From CAZLHO01 sp964559455 (GTDB taxonomy: Bacteria; Krumholzibacteriota; Krumholzibacteriia; LZORAL124-64-63), in contig CAZLHO010000022.1 of assembly GCA_964559455.1 (NCBI GenBank), forward strand, positions 1-45,242: DNA of 45,242 nt. The letters are read 5' to 3'. The notes beneath the pieces were generated by a model that was not told where the DNA came from, made no database searches, and saw only the letters and a program-made list of their open reading frames with translations. Made by a program: the position numbers and the translations under genes. Shown here one piece after another: positions 16,981 through 25,719 of this stretch (positions within the stretch are counted from its first letter, which is position 1; each line of letters begins with the position of its first letter).

Positions 16981-18249
16981 TCACTTTCTGGTAATGGCCT
17001 CGGGCGCCGCCCAGAACTGCTTGTCGTCGGTCGTGTAGATCGTGCTCGAGAATGCGCCGGTGATCTCGTGGAAATCGACATCCCGCGGGTTGTACCCGTC
17101 GGGCAGCAGCTCCACGTAGATCCTGGCCTTGCGGGGAATCATCTCGTAGGCCGGCATGCTGAACAGGGGAATCGAGAGACGGAACAGGTTCTTGGTCATG
17201 TAGTCGTGCAGGTAACGATCGCTCCCCCCGTCGTAGGGCCGGCCGTTCCAGTTCATCCCGGGCGAGGCGTGGACGGGCAGTCCGTCGACGAGCCTCCGCC
17301 TCACCTCGGCGATGCCCAGCAGGTCGCCCTCGTCGTCCCTGACCCCCGTGTCCAGAGTGGGGTCGACCCAGATCCATTTCGCGAGCGACGGGACGTAGAC
17401 CTCCGTGATCACGTGCCATTCGTGGGTGATCGAGGGGTCGCCCATCGGATAGCAGGACACGATCCGCGAACGGTAGTCCATGGCGAGGTAGACCTCGTTC
17501 AGCACGGTCGCCAGCATCCAGCAGTTGAGCCCCCTGTCCTGCTCCCGGCAGAGCTCGATCAGGGCCGCGGCGTGCCTGTCCGTCGGCTCCCCCGCATTGC
17601 CGTCGTGGCGGATCGTCGCATGCACCCAGTGCAGGAGGTTCAGGATCCTCGAGACGTCGTCGCCCGGCCCGGCGATCGCCTCGAGGCCGTACTTCTCCCT
17701 CAGCTCCGGCAGGCCCTCCCAGTCCGCGTCGACATAGATGAAGGAGGGCAGTTTCGATTCGATCGCCGCGTAGTTCCCGTGCTGCTCGAGGATCCTCTCC
17801 CACCCCGCCTCCTCGAACCTGGCCAGGAGCTCCCGGAATCGATCGTCGCCCCTGATCGGGTCCAGGTCGGGGTCGCGCGCGATGTGATAGAAGTCCTGGC
17901 GGCGGTAGGCGGTGGAGTAGGTTCCGTAGGCCTGGCCGTAATAGTCCTCGAGATGGACCAGCGCTGAATCGGTCCGGCCCGACCGGGCGTAGGCGCAGGC
18001 CAGGTCGTAGGTCAGGATCTCGAACCTGCGGGCATTCCCGCCCTTCTTGCGGACGGACGGATCGGCGGCCCGAAACGCATCGTGCGCCGACTTCAACGCG
18101 GCGAGCGCCTCCTCGTCCCGCCCCTGCTCCCGGAAGGCCTCCATCTCGTTCTCCGCAGCGGAGTACACCTCGGCGAGATCGACCGGCTCCCGGGCCGGAG
18201 CCGCAAACGAGACGAACCCCAGCAACATCGTGATCAACAGCATCCTCAT
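16981..18249 (-). CDS. Secreted transglutaminase-like protein with helical N-terminal region
   Basis: A 422-residue exported protein. A signal peptide (1-19) is followed by a helical, TPR-like region (22-170; ALAALKSAHDAFRAAD, YDLACAYARSGRTDSALVHLEDY). A transglutaminase-like cysteine protease core follows (about 195-300). The triad is visible: C243 (RGLNCWMLATVLNEVY), H279 (HEWHVITEVY) and D296 (WIWVDPTLD). Such bacterial proteins act as peptidases or amide-bond enzymes on peptides or cell-wall material; the substrate cannot be read here. The C-terminal 110 residues look structured but unassigned. GGGAGG lies seven bases before the ATG. The 127 bases to the next gene hold no clear terminator. 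Confidence 0.82.
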   Translation of the reverse strand: MRMLLITMLLGFVSFAAPAREPVDLAEVYSAAENEMEAFREQGRDEEALAALKSAHDAFRAADPSVRKKGGNARRFEILTYDLACAYARSGRTDSALVHLEDYYGQAYGTYSTAYRRQDFYHIARDPDLDPIRGDDRFRELLARFEEAGWERILEQHGNYAAIESKLPSFIYVDADWEGLPELREKYGLEAIAGPGDDVSRILNLLHWVHATIRHDGNAGEPTDRHAAALIELCREQDRGLNCWMLATVLNEVYLAMDYRSRIVSCYPMGDPSITHEWHVITEVYVPSLAKWIWVDPTLDTGVRDDEGDLLGIAEVRRRLVDGLPVHASPGMNWNGRPYDGGSDRYLHDYMTKNLFRLSIPLFSMPAYEMIPRKARIYVELLPDGYNPRDVDFHEITGAFSSTIYTTDDKQFWAAPEAITRK

Positions 18250-18423
18250 GGGTATCCCTCCCTCTCCCGTCGTGAACGACCGCCGGCCGCCCCGGCCCCC
18301 GAAAAAGCACCCTGGCGTTTGACGCGCGAAGAACCGGGAGGGTTGGCATCGAATCGGCGAGAGCTTCGTTCGCGAGCGGATGGAGCGGCACGGCGGGCGA
18401 ACCGCAGCCGCGAATACGGGCGG

Positions 18424-18458
18424 AAAAAAAGGCCGCCCCCGGCAAATAGGGGGCGGCC
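18424..18458 (-). terminator. Strong intrinsic terminator of the DUF1566 gene
   Basis: Perfect 10-bp stem, 18431-18440 with 18449-18458 (GGCCGCCCCC/GGGGGCGGCC), followed on the minus strand by seven T residues (18424-18430). Confidence 0.92.
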
Positions 18459-18474
18459 GACGAAAACAGGGTCC

Positions 18475-19770
18475 TCACCTGACCAGGCGGACGAAGTTGT
18501 AGATGCGGATGGCGTCGCCCTGGGGCCCGTGGCCCACGGGGTAGTTCGCGGGGTCGCCGGCTTTCGGGTCGCTGCGCTGGGATCCCGCCCCATGCACATC
18601 CACCCAGGAACCGTTCATATATCCGAGCGACCGCCCGAAGGCCACGTAGGCGCCGCTGGGGCCGCCCATGACGCTCGCGTGGGTCGTGCCGCTCCAGTAG
18701 AAGGCGTAATCGGCCGCGCCCGCCTCGTTGGTGATGGCGGTGGCGTTGAACACCGGATCGATGGCCGCCGATGCGGTCGTCGCCGGGGAGCGCGTGTAGT
18801 CCACGATGCTCTGCAGTTCCTTGACGTTGGGCAGACGCCAATCATCGTGGCCGAGATACCCGGCTGCGTTCCGCGTTGCGACCCAGGCCAGGGCCTCTTC
18901 CCAGTTCAGCCCGTCGGGCGCATCCACCCCGCTGTCGTCCTTGGCCCACATCAGGCCGGTGGCGCCGTCGGTGACGGTGCCGTCGCCGTTGTCGATGAAG
19001 GCGTTGATCCCGTAGTCGGTGTTGCCCCGCACGCACTGGACGAAGAAGGTCTTGTCCCCCATGCCCGGCATGAACAGCCCGTAGCCCTTGATCCGCCCGT
19101 CGGCGAAGTTGACCCCGAACAGGAGCTGCCCTTCGGCCGAATCGGCGACGTAGAGGGTGCTGGAGGCGTACTGGGAATCGATGACCCGCTCGCCCGCCGC
19201 CGTGTTGCCGTAGACGAACGTGAAGACATCGTTGTCGATGAAGGGCACTCCGCCCGAAGCCGCCTCCGGGGCCACATCCTCCCCGCTGAACCGGATCAGG
19301 GAGTAGAGCTCCTTGATGGTCGGCAGACGCCAGTCGTCGTACCCGCCGAACTCGGCGGCGTTCAGCCCTGCCGGGTATGATTGCGCCCCGGCCCAGGTCA
19401 GCTTGTCCGCGGGGGATTCCAGCACGCCGTCCCCGTCGGTGTCGGGCGACCTCACCCAGGTCAGGCCGGTGACCTCGTCGTAGACGGTCAGGCCGTCGTC
19501 GCCGACCACGTAGCTGGGCTGGGCGCCGTCGACCTGCGCGTCCTGGCCGTAGAAGGACTCGCCCGCGGCAGGGGCGGCGATCTCGTCCAGGTTGTCGTAA
19601 CACACGCTCTGGTCGGTATCGACGATCACGTAGCTGCCGGCGAGCTCCGGCGCCACGTAGCCGTCGTTGTCCGCGGGCGCCGCCGGATCGTCGTCGGAAC
19701 AGCCGACGGGTCCGACCGCGGCGAGCAGCAGCATCAGCGCCATTTCGAGGCAGGTCTTCGCGGATTTCAT
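18475..19770 (-). CDS. Lipoprotein with two DUF1566 domains
   Basis: A 431-residue predicted lipoprotein with lipidation at C24 (GPVGC) and an acidic linker. It carries two copies of the DUF1566 (Lcl C-terminal) domain. The first has TGLTWVRS, DWRLPTIKELYSLIRFS and FFVQCVRG; the second has TGLMWAKDD, DDWRLPNVKELQSIVDYT, YAFYWSGTTH and a final YNFVRLVR. DUF1566 is a C-type-lectin-like fold found in bacterial adhesins such as Legionella Lcl, so a surface-binding role is reasonable. ATG 19770 has GGAG eight bases upstream; longer in-frame extensions run into the opposite sigma-factor gene and are not credible. It is divergent from the ECF sigma gene. Confidence 0.85.
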   Translation of the reverse strand: MKSAKTCLEMALMLLLAAVGPVGCSDDDPAAPADNDGYVAPELAGSYVIVDTDQSVCYDNLDEIAAPAAGESFYGQDAQVDGAQPSYVVGDDGLTVYDEVTGLTWVRSPDTDGDGVLESPADKLTWAGAQSYPAGLNAAEFGGYDDWRLPTIKELYSLIRFSGEDVAPEAASGGVPFIDNDVFTFVYGNTAAGERVIDSQYASSTLYVADSAEGQLLFGVNFADGRIKGYGLFMPGMGDKTFFVQCVRGNTDYGINAFIDNGDGTVTDGATGLMWAKDDSGVDAPDGLNWEEALAWVATRNAAGYLGHDDWRLPNVKELQSIVDYTRSPATTASAAIDPVFNATAITNEAGAADYAFYWSGTTHASVMGGPSGAYVAFGRSLGYMNGSWVDVHGAGSQRSDPKAGDPANYPVGHGPQGDAIRIYNFVRLVR

Positions 19771-19879
19771 TGGTCTCGCTCCAGAGTTTTCGGTTCCCCG
19801 TTCCATCGTTCCCATCCTGTCGACGTCCCGCCAAACCCGCCGGGCCGCGAAACCTTTCGCATAAATTTCCCCGTGACCT

Positions 19880-19932
19880 TTGACCGCCCGATCCGCTTGA
19901 TCTAGGGTGGTCGCTGGCCCGGGGTATCCCCG
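19880..19932 (+). promoter_or_regulatory. Predicted promoter and palindrome before the ECF operon
   Basis: TTGACC (19880-19885), 17 bases, TAGGGT (19903-19908). Just downstream of the expected start site lies the perfect palindrome CGGGG-TAT-CCCCG (19920-19932), placed like a repressor operator or an initial hairpin. The -10 box is weak, and an ECF-type autoregulated promoter elsewhere is possible. Confidence 0.45.
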
Positions 19933-19983
19933 ATCTTTTCGAGAAAGGAATTCCCCGCCCGCGGGTTGGGCTGGAACGACGAC

Positions 19984-20541
19984 ATGACCGACAGGACCGA
20001 CGACAGGTTGATGACCGACTACGTCGGGGGCGATGAAAGCGCCCTGCGGATCCTCGTCGAGCGCTGGGAACGCCCCGTTTTCGCCTTCCTCGTCCGCATG
20101 CTCGGATCGCCGGAGGAGGCGGAGGACCTGTGCCAGGATACGTTCGTGAAACTGATCAAGGCGTCGGGCCGGTACGAGCCCGAGGGCAAGTTCCAGAGCT
20201 GGCTCTTCCGCATCGCCGGCAACCAGGCCCGAAGCCGGTTGCGCCGGCGCAAGATCCTGCGCTGGCTGCCCCTGGGCGACGATTACGACCATGCCCCGGC
20301 CGAGGGACCGGACGCCCTCGACGCCCTGACCGGCAAGGAGACGCAGGATCTGGTCCAGGCCGCCGTTTCCCGGCTTCCCGAACGCCAGCGCCAGGCCCTG
20401 GTCCTGAAGCAGTATCACGACATGAGCTACATGGAGATCGCCGAGGCCATGGGCACCTCGGTTTCGTCGGTGCAGATGCTGCTGCACCGGGCGATGACCG
20501 CGTTGAGGAAGGATCTGGGATCCCGGAGGGGTAGATCATGA
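19984..20541 (+). CDS. ECF sigma factor, RpoE-like
   Basis: A 185-residue sigma-70-family extracytoplasmic-function factor. Region 2 spans about 15-80 (GDESALRILVERWERPVFAFLVRML, AEDLCQDTFVKLIK, FQSWLFRIAGNQARSRLRRRK). Region 4 spans about 125-178 (LPERQRQALVLKQYHDMSYMEIAEAMGTSVSSVQMLLHRA). It directs RNA polymerase to a stress or envelope regulon. The start at ATG 19984 is a choice: a TTG at 19966 is in frame, and no strong ribosome site marks either. The stop overlaps the anti-sigma start (ATGA), the usual coupling for sigma and anti-sigma pairs. Confidence 0.92.
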   Translation: MTDRTDDRLMTDYVGGDESALRILVERWERPVFAFLVRMLGSPEEAEDLCQDTFVKLIKASGRYEPEGKFQSWLFRIAGNQARSRLRRRKILRWLPLGDDYDHAPAEGPDALDALTGKETQDLVQAAVSRLPERQRQALVLKQYHDMSYMEIAEAMGTSVSSVQMLLHRAMTALRKDLGSRRGRS

Positions 20542-20951
20542 CCGAACCGAAACATCCGTCCGGCCAGACGCTGCAGGCCTTCCACGACCGCGAGCTGGGC
20601 GCGGCCGAAGCCGCCGCCGTGGAGGCCCATTGCGAGCGGTGCGCCGAATGCCGAAACGAACTGGCGGAGCTCGCAGACACTGCGCTGCTCCTGGCCGCTT
20701 CGCCGGCGCCGGAACTTCCCGCTTCGGTCTGGCGCCGTGTGCGGCCGAGCCGTGCCCGGGAACCCCGTTTCAAGCCCGTCTTCGCCATAACCGCCGGTGC
20801 GGCCGGCGTCGTCCTGGGCATCCTGCTGGGCCCGGTCCGGTTCAGCGCGGAAGCCGTCGATACCCAGGTGGCGTGGACGGAGACGGTGACGGTCTGGAAC
20901 GGAGGCGCGTCCTCCACGTTGCTGGACGTTTACCAACCCGGACAGGAGTGA
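20538..20951 (+). CDS. Zinc-finger anti-sigma factor, membrane-anchored
   Basis: A 137-residue protein. The ZAS-type motif H31-x3-C35-x2-C38 (HCERCAEC) lies after a short helix (LQAFHDRELGAAEAAAVEAH). A transmembrane segment at about 81-100 (PVFAITAGAAGVVLGILLGP) leads to a short extracytoplasmic tail of about 35 residues. In this family the N-terminal domain sequesters the cognate ECF factor and releases it on redox, zinc or proteolytic signals. The start codon overlaps the sigma stop, so the two are translationally coupled. The very short outer domain suggests that sensing depends on the next gene product or on proteolysis. Confidence 0.88.
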   Translation: MTEPKHPSGQTLQAFHDRELGAAEAAAVEAHCERCAECRNELAELADTALLLAASPAPELPASVWRRVRPSRAREPRFKPVFAITAGAAGVVLGILLGPVRFSAEAVDTQVAWTETVTVWNGGASSTLLDVYQPGQE

Positions 20952-20962
20952 GGAAGCAAGTC

Positions 20963-21499
20963 ATGTCGAAACGGATCATCTATCTGCTGCTGGCGGTCTC
21001 GCTCGGCCTGAACGCGGGAGTCATCGCCACCACCTTGGTCCATCGAGCCTCCATGCCGCCGCCGGGGCCGCCGCCGGGGCCGGACGGAGGCGCGGGCCCC
21101 GACATGGGACCGCCGCCTGATCCGAACCGGCTCGTGGAGGAACATGTCCGGGGGATCACCCGGCACCTGGATCTCGACGCGGCGCAACAGGATGCCGTCC
21201 GCCTCGTCCTGGAGCGGCATTCGTCGCTACTGGTCGAACTGCAGATGGACGTGGGCGATGTCGGGCGGCGTCTTTCCGACGCCTTCGCCGCTCCCGAGTT
21301 CGACCCGGAGCAGTTCAGGCGGTTGACCGCCGAAGCCGGCATGGTCCGCTCCCGGCTGGATTCCCTGTCGGCGGAGATGCTCGTGGCCGAGGCCGCTGTG
21401 CTGACCCCGGAACAGCGCCGGAAGTTCGCCGCGGTCGCGCCGACGATCCACAGCCAGCCCCAGCGACCGCCGCGCGAGGGCGGACCGCCGCCCAGGTAG
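20963..21499 (+). CDS. Spy/CpxP/ZraP-like periplasmic protein
   Basis: A 178-residue protein with an N-terminal membrane segment or signal (IIYLLLAVSLGLNAGVIATTLV). A proline-glycine-rich linker follows (PPPGPPPGPDGG) and then an all-helical domain. The heavy-metal-sensor/Spy pattern is visible: HLDLDAAQQDAVRLVLERH near residue 70 and an LTPEQRRKF (LTxxQ) motif near the C terminus. Relatives act as periplasmic chaperones or metal-responsive sensor subunits. It follows the anti-sigma gene by 11 bases with AGGAAG before the ATG, so it forms a three-gene sigma, anti-sigma and envelope-sensor operon, ending at a hairpin at 21572. Confidence 0.82.
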   Translation: MSKRIIYLLLAVSLGLNAGVIATTLVHRASMPPPGPPPGPDGGAGPDMGPPPDPNRLVEEHVRGITRHLDLDAAQQDAVRLVLERHSSLLVELQMDVGDVGRRLSDAFAAPEFDPEQFRRLTAEAGMVRSRLDSLSAEMLVAEAAVLTPEQRRKFAAVAPTIHSQPQRPPREGGPPPR

Positions 21500-21571
21500 C
21501 GAGCGGGCCGATCGTCGAATCACCGACACGGCCCTCCGACGTCCAGGGTGAACCACCCATGACATGAGATG

Positions 21572-21600
21572 AAGGGGTCTCCGACCGGAGGGACCCCTTT
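21572..21600 (+). terminator. Intrinsic terminator of the ECF operon
   Basis: AAGGGGTC (21572-21579) pairs with GACCCCTT (21592-21599), with extra inner pairing TCC/GGA, and is followed by TTTCC. Confidence 0.75.
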
Positions 21601-21717
21601 CCTGCATCCCCCCGAAAGTTTTGAAAAAATCATCGAAAGGGATTCGCGGATCGCGCGTTCGGCCGGACAAGTCCCGACACGAACCCGGCACGCACCCCGC
21701 AATCGAGGTACTCCATC

Positions 21718-24189
21718 ATGAAGCAGGTAACGATCCTCGTTCTCGTTGCGTTCACCGTCGCAGGCCTCGGCGATGCCGCCGGTGCAGCGCTGGCGCCGCC
21801 CACCCACCCGCTCTTCGACGGCGACGTCGTCCACGAGATCCACCTGACCTTCGATCAGGCCGACTACTGGACGCAGCTGACCGACAACTTCGAGGACTAC
21901 GATGATCCGCCCTACATCGAAGCCACTTTCGACTGGGGCTCCACCCACCTGGAAACCATCGGCGTCCGCTTCAAGGGCAACAGCAGCTACTGGGGCTACT
22001 ACGGCCTGAAGAAGTCGTTCAAGCTGGACATCGACGAGTTCGTGGCCGGCCAGGAGATCGACGGCCTGGACAAGCTCACCCTGAACAACTGCTACCTGGA
22101 CCCGAGCTACGTTCGCGAGAAGGCGAACTACGAACTGTGCGAGGCGCTGGGCATGGCCACCTGCCGCACCAACTTCGCGGCCTTGTACATCAACGGCACC
22201 TACTGGGGCCTCTACCTGCTGGTCGAACAGCAGGACCAGGAATTCATCGAGAGCCGCTACGGCTCCGCCGAGGACGGCAACCTCTGGAAGGGCGAGCCCT
22301 ATGGAACCATGGAATACCTGGGTCCGGTCGAGTCGTCCTACTACGACGACTACGAGCTGAAGACCAACGAGACGGCCAACGACTGGTCCGACCTGGTGGA
22401 TCTCGTCGACCAGATCAACAACACCCCCGTGTCGGTCCTGAAGGACAGCCTGCACAACCGGCTGGACGTCAACTCGGCGCTGGCGATGATGGCGGTCGAC
22501 AACTACACGGTCAATCTGGACTGCTACGTCGGCCGCTGCGCCAACTACTACTTCTACCACCGGGACCTGGACGACCGCTTCGTCTTCACGAAGTGGGACC
22601 AGAACGAGGCCTGGGGCATCTTCAACATGTACCAGCTGACCGTGACCCAGCAGCAGCAGCTGAGTCCCTACTGGACCAATCCCCAGTACGGCGAGGAACG
22701 GCCCCTGGCCGAGCAGCTCTGGCAGGTCCAGGGCTACGAGGACGTCTATCTCGGGCACATGAAGAAATTGATGGCCGGCGCGGCCGAGCCGACGACCCTG
22801 ATCGCACGCATGGAGGAACTGCGCGACCTGATCCGGCCGTTCGTCTACGACGATCCCAACACGATGTTCACGTCCTCCCAGTTCGAATCGTGCATGTACT
22901 CGAACGTCTACGCCTCGGGCGGGCCGCCTCCCGGACGCCTGATTCCGGCCCTCGGAACCTTCGTCACGGCCCGTTACAACTACATCTCGGGCCTGATCGG
23001 CACCTGGACGCCGATCGAGGGGCTGGTGCTGAACGAGGTGATGGCCAGCAACGGCTCGACCGTGGCCGACGGTGTCGGCGACTACGACGATTGGATCGAG
23101 ATCGCCAACACCAGCGGCGTGAGCATCGACCTGGGCGGCCTGGGGCTGACCGATCACCTGGAGGGAACGCCCGACTTCCTGTTCCCGATGATGACCCTGG
23201 CACCCGGCGAACACATCATTGTCTGGGCCGACGAGGAGCCGTCCGAGGGCGACCTGCACGCGCCGTTCAAGCTGGACGCCGACGGCGAGAACGTGTACCT
23301 GACCGACGGCGCGGTGATCATCGACCAGGTGACCTTCCCCGAACTCGCGTCGAACGTCAGCTGGGGCCGCTGGCCCGACGGCGACGGCGCCTGGCGGATG
23401 CTGTCGGTGGCCACGCCCGGCGCCGAGAACCAGAACCCCGTGGAGCCAGAATCGCTCGTGCTGTGGATCAACGAATTCGTCGCCCAGAACGATGCGGGCA
23501 TCCAGGACGAGAACGGCTCCTACGAGGACTGGGTCGAGATCTACAATCCCGGTCCCGAAGCGGTCGACATGAGCGGGCTTTTCCTGACCGACGACCTGAC
23601 GCTGACCACGCAGTGGATGTTCCCCGACACCGTGCTTTCCGCCGGAGCATTCCTGCTGGTCTGGTGCGACAGCGACCCTGAGGACGGCCCGCTCCACGCC
23701 TCGTTCAAGCTCGGCGCCAGCGGCGAGGAGATCGGCCTTTTCGGACGGCTGGCCGCAGGCAACGAGTTGATCGACAGCCGCGTTTTCGGCGCCCAGACGG
23801 CCAACGTCAGCGAAGGCCGCGAGACGGACGGCGGGCCGACCTGGACGACCTTCGTCACACCGACCCCGGGAGACAGCAACTGCGGCGCGACCGATGTCCC
23901 CGGTGCGGCCGGCTTGCTTCGCCTGCTGCCGGCCTACCCGAATCCCTTCAATCCGATCACGCACGTACGCTTCGAAATCCCGAACGCCGGCCGGGTCCGA
24001 CTGGACATCTACGACGCCAAGGGCCGTCTGGTCGACCGGCTGTTGGATGAATCCATGGCGCCCGGCGCACACGAGGCCGTCTGGTGCGGGCAGGATCGCA
24101 ACGGCACTTCGGTGGGGTCGGGAGTCTACTTCGCCCGCCTCACGCACGACGGCATGAGCCTGACCGAGAGATTGACCCTCGTCCAATGA
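21718..24189 (+). CDS. Secreted CotH kinase-family protein with two lamin-tail domains
   Basis: An 823-residue exported protein. A signal peptide (1-24) precedes a CotH domain (about 38-420; GVRFKGNSSYWGYYGLKKSFKLDID, YGLYLLVEQ-like WGLYLLVEQQD, and NYYFYHRDLDDRFVFTKWDQNEAWG). Two lamin-tail domains follow (about 437-560 and 578-700; LNEVMASN...DWIEIAN and INEFVAQN...DWVEIYN). A FlgD-like C-terminal module comes last (736-823; YPNPFNPITH, ending TLVQ). CotH proteins are atypical secreted protein kinases; in bacteria they are often linked to spore coats or surface structures. The D of KWDQ would bind the metal. GAGG lies nine bases before the ATG. It heads a compact cluster with VTC, DUF4956 and HlyD-like genes. 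Confidence 0.9.
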   Translation: MKQVTILVLVAFTVAGLGDAAGAALAPPTHPLFDGDVVHEIHLTFDQADYWTQLTDNFEDYDDPPYIEATFDWGSTHLETIGVRFKGNSSYWGYYGLKKSFKLDIDEFVAGQEIDGLDKLTLNNCYLDPSYVREKANYELCEALGMATCRTNFAALYINGTYWGLYLLVEQQDQEFIESRYGSAEDGNLWKGEPYGTMEYLGPVESSYYDDYELKTNETANDWSDLVDLVDQINNTPVSVLKDSLHNRLDVNSALAMMAVDNYTVNLDCYVGRCANYYFYHRDLDDRFVFTKWDQNEAWGIFNMYQLTVTQQQQLSPYWTNPQYGEERPLAEQLWQVQGYEDVYLGHMKKLMAGAAEPTTLIARMEELRDLIRPFVYDDPNTMFTSSQFESCMYSNVYASGGPPPGRLIPALGTFVTARYNYISGLIGTWTPIEGLVLNEVMASNGSTVADGVGDYDDWIEIANTSGVSIDLGGLGLTDHLEGTPDFLFPMMTLAPGEHIIVWADEEPSEGDLHAPFKLDADGENVYLTDGAVIIDQVTFPELASNVSWGRWPDGDGAWRMLSVATPGAENQNPVEPESLVLWINEFVAQNDAGIQDENGSYEDWVEIYNPGPEAVDMSGLFLTDDLTLTTQWMFPDTVLSAGAFLLVWCDSDPEDGPLHASFKLGASGEEIGLFGRLAAGNELIDSRVFGAQTANVSEGRETDGGPTWTTFVTPTPGDSNCGATDVPGAAGLLRLLPAYPNPFNPITHVRFEIPNAGRVRLDIYDAKGRLVDRLLDESMAPGAHEAVWCGQDRNGTSVGSGVYFARLTHDGMSLTERLTLVQ

Positions 24190-24241
24190 GGCCGGTGTCC
24201 GATTTCCACCATGGATCTTCCCTGAGAACGGATCGGGAACA

Positions 24242-25027
24242 ATGGCGACGACAGACTCCGACAGCCCGCGCATCGAAACCCGCTTTCGGCGCCACGAATG
24301 CAAGTACCTGATTCCGGAGGCCGTGGCCTCGGGGATCCGCGCCTACGTGCGGCCGTACGTGGAGACGGATCCCCACGCCGAGGCGAGTCCGGACCGGAGT
24401 TACGACATCACGAGCCTCTACCTCGACACTCCGGACCTGAAGCTCTACCACGAGTCCAGGGACGGCCAATTGCACCGGATCAAGCTGCGGATCCGCTCGT
24501 ACGACGAGACCGCCGATTCCCCGGTGTTCCTGGAGATCAAGCGACGGTTCAACAGCCTGGTGCTCAAGAGCCGGGCCCGCATCGAGCGCGTCGACATGGA
24601 TTCGATCCTGGCCGGCGGAGTCACCCACGCCCTGCCCGGCAGCGACGACGAGCAGGCCTGCTACCAGGAATTCCTGGGTTGGCTGGCGCGCTGGCTGGCG
24701 CGGCCCGCAGTCTGGGTCCGCTACCGCCGGGAGGCCTACGTGGGGATCTTCAACCGCGACGTCCGGGTCACGATGGACCGGACCCTCGTCTGCTCTCCCG
24801 CCGACAATGCGGACAGCCATGCGCCCGAGTTCCCCTGGCTGCCCGTGGAGACCCGCATGGTGATCCTGGAACTGAAGTTCGACGAATCCTGTCCCGACTG
24901 GATGGCCCGGCTGATCCAGCGCTTCTGCCTGCAGAGGCGCTCGTACTCGAAGTACGGTAAATCGGTGCTGCGGGGACTCGCCGACGCGTCGCGCGTCACC
25001 CTCTCCTCCCGGGCGGTGGGCGCATGA
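24242..25027 (+). CDS. VTC-domain (polyphosphate polymerase-like) protein
   Basis: A 261-residue cytoplasmic protein of the VTC branch of the triphosphate tunnel fold. The first strand is RRHECKYLIP, with the family R-x-E-x-K-Y signature. Then come TSLYLDTPDLKLYHE, IKLRIRSYD, VFLEIKRRFNSLVLKSR, WVRYRREAYVG and MVILELKFDESCPDWM, which supply the alternating acidic and basic tunnel residues. In yeast Vtc4 this domain makes polyphosphate from ATP; bacterial homologues near CotH genes are not well characterised. It begins 52 bases after the CotH gene, and its stop overlaps the next start (ATGA at 25024). Confidence 0.88.
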   Translation: MATTDSDSPRIETRFRRHECKYLIPEAVASGIRAYVRPYVETDPHAEASPDRSYDITSLYLDTPDLKLYHESRDGQLHRIKLRIRSYDETADSPVFLEIKRRFNSLVLKSRARIERVDMDSILAGGVTHALPGSDDEQACYQEFLGWLARWLARPAVWVRYRREAYVGIFNRDVRVTMDRTLVCSPADNADSHAPEFPWLPVETRMVILELKFDESCPDWMARLIQRFCLQRRSYSKYGKSVLRGLADASRVTLSSRAVGA

Positions 25028-25719
25028 ACGGAATCCTCGACGGCATGCTGAGCTACCGGGAAAGCGGCGGTATCCTGTCCGTCCAGTCGATCATCCTCTG
25101 CCTGACGGCCACGTTCCTCTTCAGCCACGCCGTCGCCTGGATCTACCTGAGGACCCATCGGGGCGTCTCCTATTCCGGTACGATGGCCCAGTCCCTGATC
25201 ATCCTGTCACTCATCGTCGGCCTGGTGATGCTGGTCATCGGCAACAACATCGCCCGCGCCTTCGGCCTCTTCGGCGCCCTGGCCCTGATCCGCTTCCGGA
25301 CGCCGGTCAAGGACGCCCACGACACCGTCTACCTGTTCTTCGTCGTCGCGATCGGCATCGCCACCGGCACCGGGAACATCCTGTCCGGCGCCATCGGCAC
25401 GCTCATGATCTGTGCGGCGCTCCTCTACCTGGCGAAGGTCGGGTTCGGGGATCCGCTGGATCACGACGGCCTGCTGTGCTTCCGGGTTCCGGTAGGAGAC
25501 GGTCCGCAGGAAGCCGTCGGCCGGGTGCTGGAACGGTACTGCGACGGATTCGATCTGCTGCACATCCGGGAGGCGCCGGATGGTGCGACGATGGAGCTGT
25601 CCTACCAGATCAAGATGCTCGACCCGGCCTTCGCGGCGCGGATGGTGGCGGAGATCGAGGCCTTCGACGAGGTGAGCCGGCTCTCGCTCCTGCTGCAGGA
25701 CAAGGAGGTCGCGCCATGA
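25024..25719 (+). CDS. DUF4956 membrane protein
   Basis: A 231-residue inner-membrane protein with about four hydrophobic segments in its first 145 residues (SIILCLTATFLFSHAVAWIYL, LIILSLIVGLVMLVIG, ARAFGLFGALALIRFR, ILSGAIGTLMICAALLYLA). The DUF4956 signature is GNNIARAFGLFGALALIRFRTPVKDAHDT. The last 80 residues form a cytoplasmic ACT/ferredoxin-like domain. Function is unknown; the family is repeatedly found beside VTC-domain genes, so it may hold or export the VTC product. It overlaps both neighbours by four bases, showing tight coupling. Confidence 0.88.
   Translation: MNGILDGMLSYRESGGILSVQSIILCLTATFLFSHAVAWIYLRTHRGVSYSGTMAQSLIILSLIVGLVMLVIGNNIARAFGLFGALALIRFRTPVKDAHDTVYLFFVVAIGIATGTGNILSGAIGTLMICAALLYLAKVGFGDPLDHDGLLCFRVPVGDGPQEAVGRVLERYCDGFDLLHIREAPDGATMELSYQIKMLDPAFAARMVAEIEAFDEVSRLSLLLQDKEVAP

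Noticed and set aside
21520..24303. 927-codon open frame antisense to the CotH gene
   Set aside because: The longest frame in the window, but valine- and glycine-rich with no domain; the sense gene is well supported.
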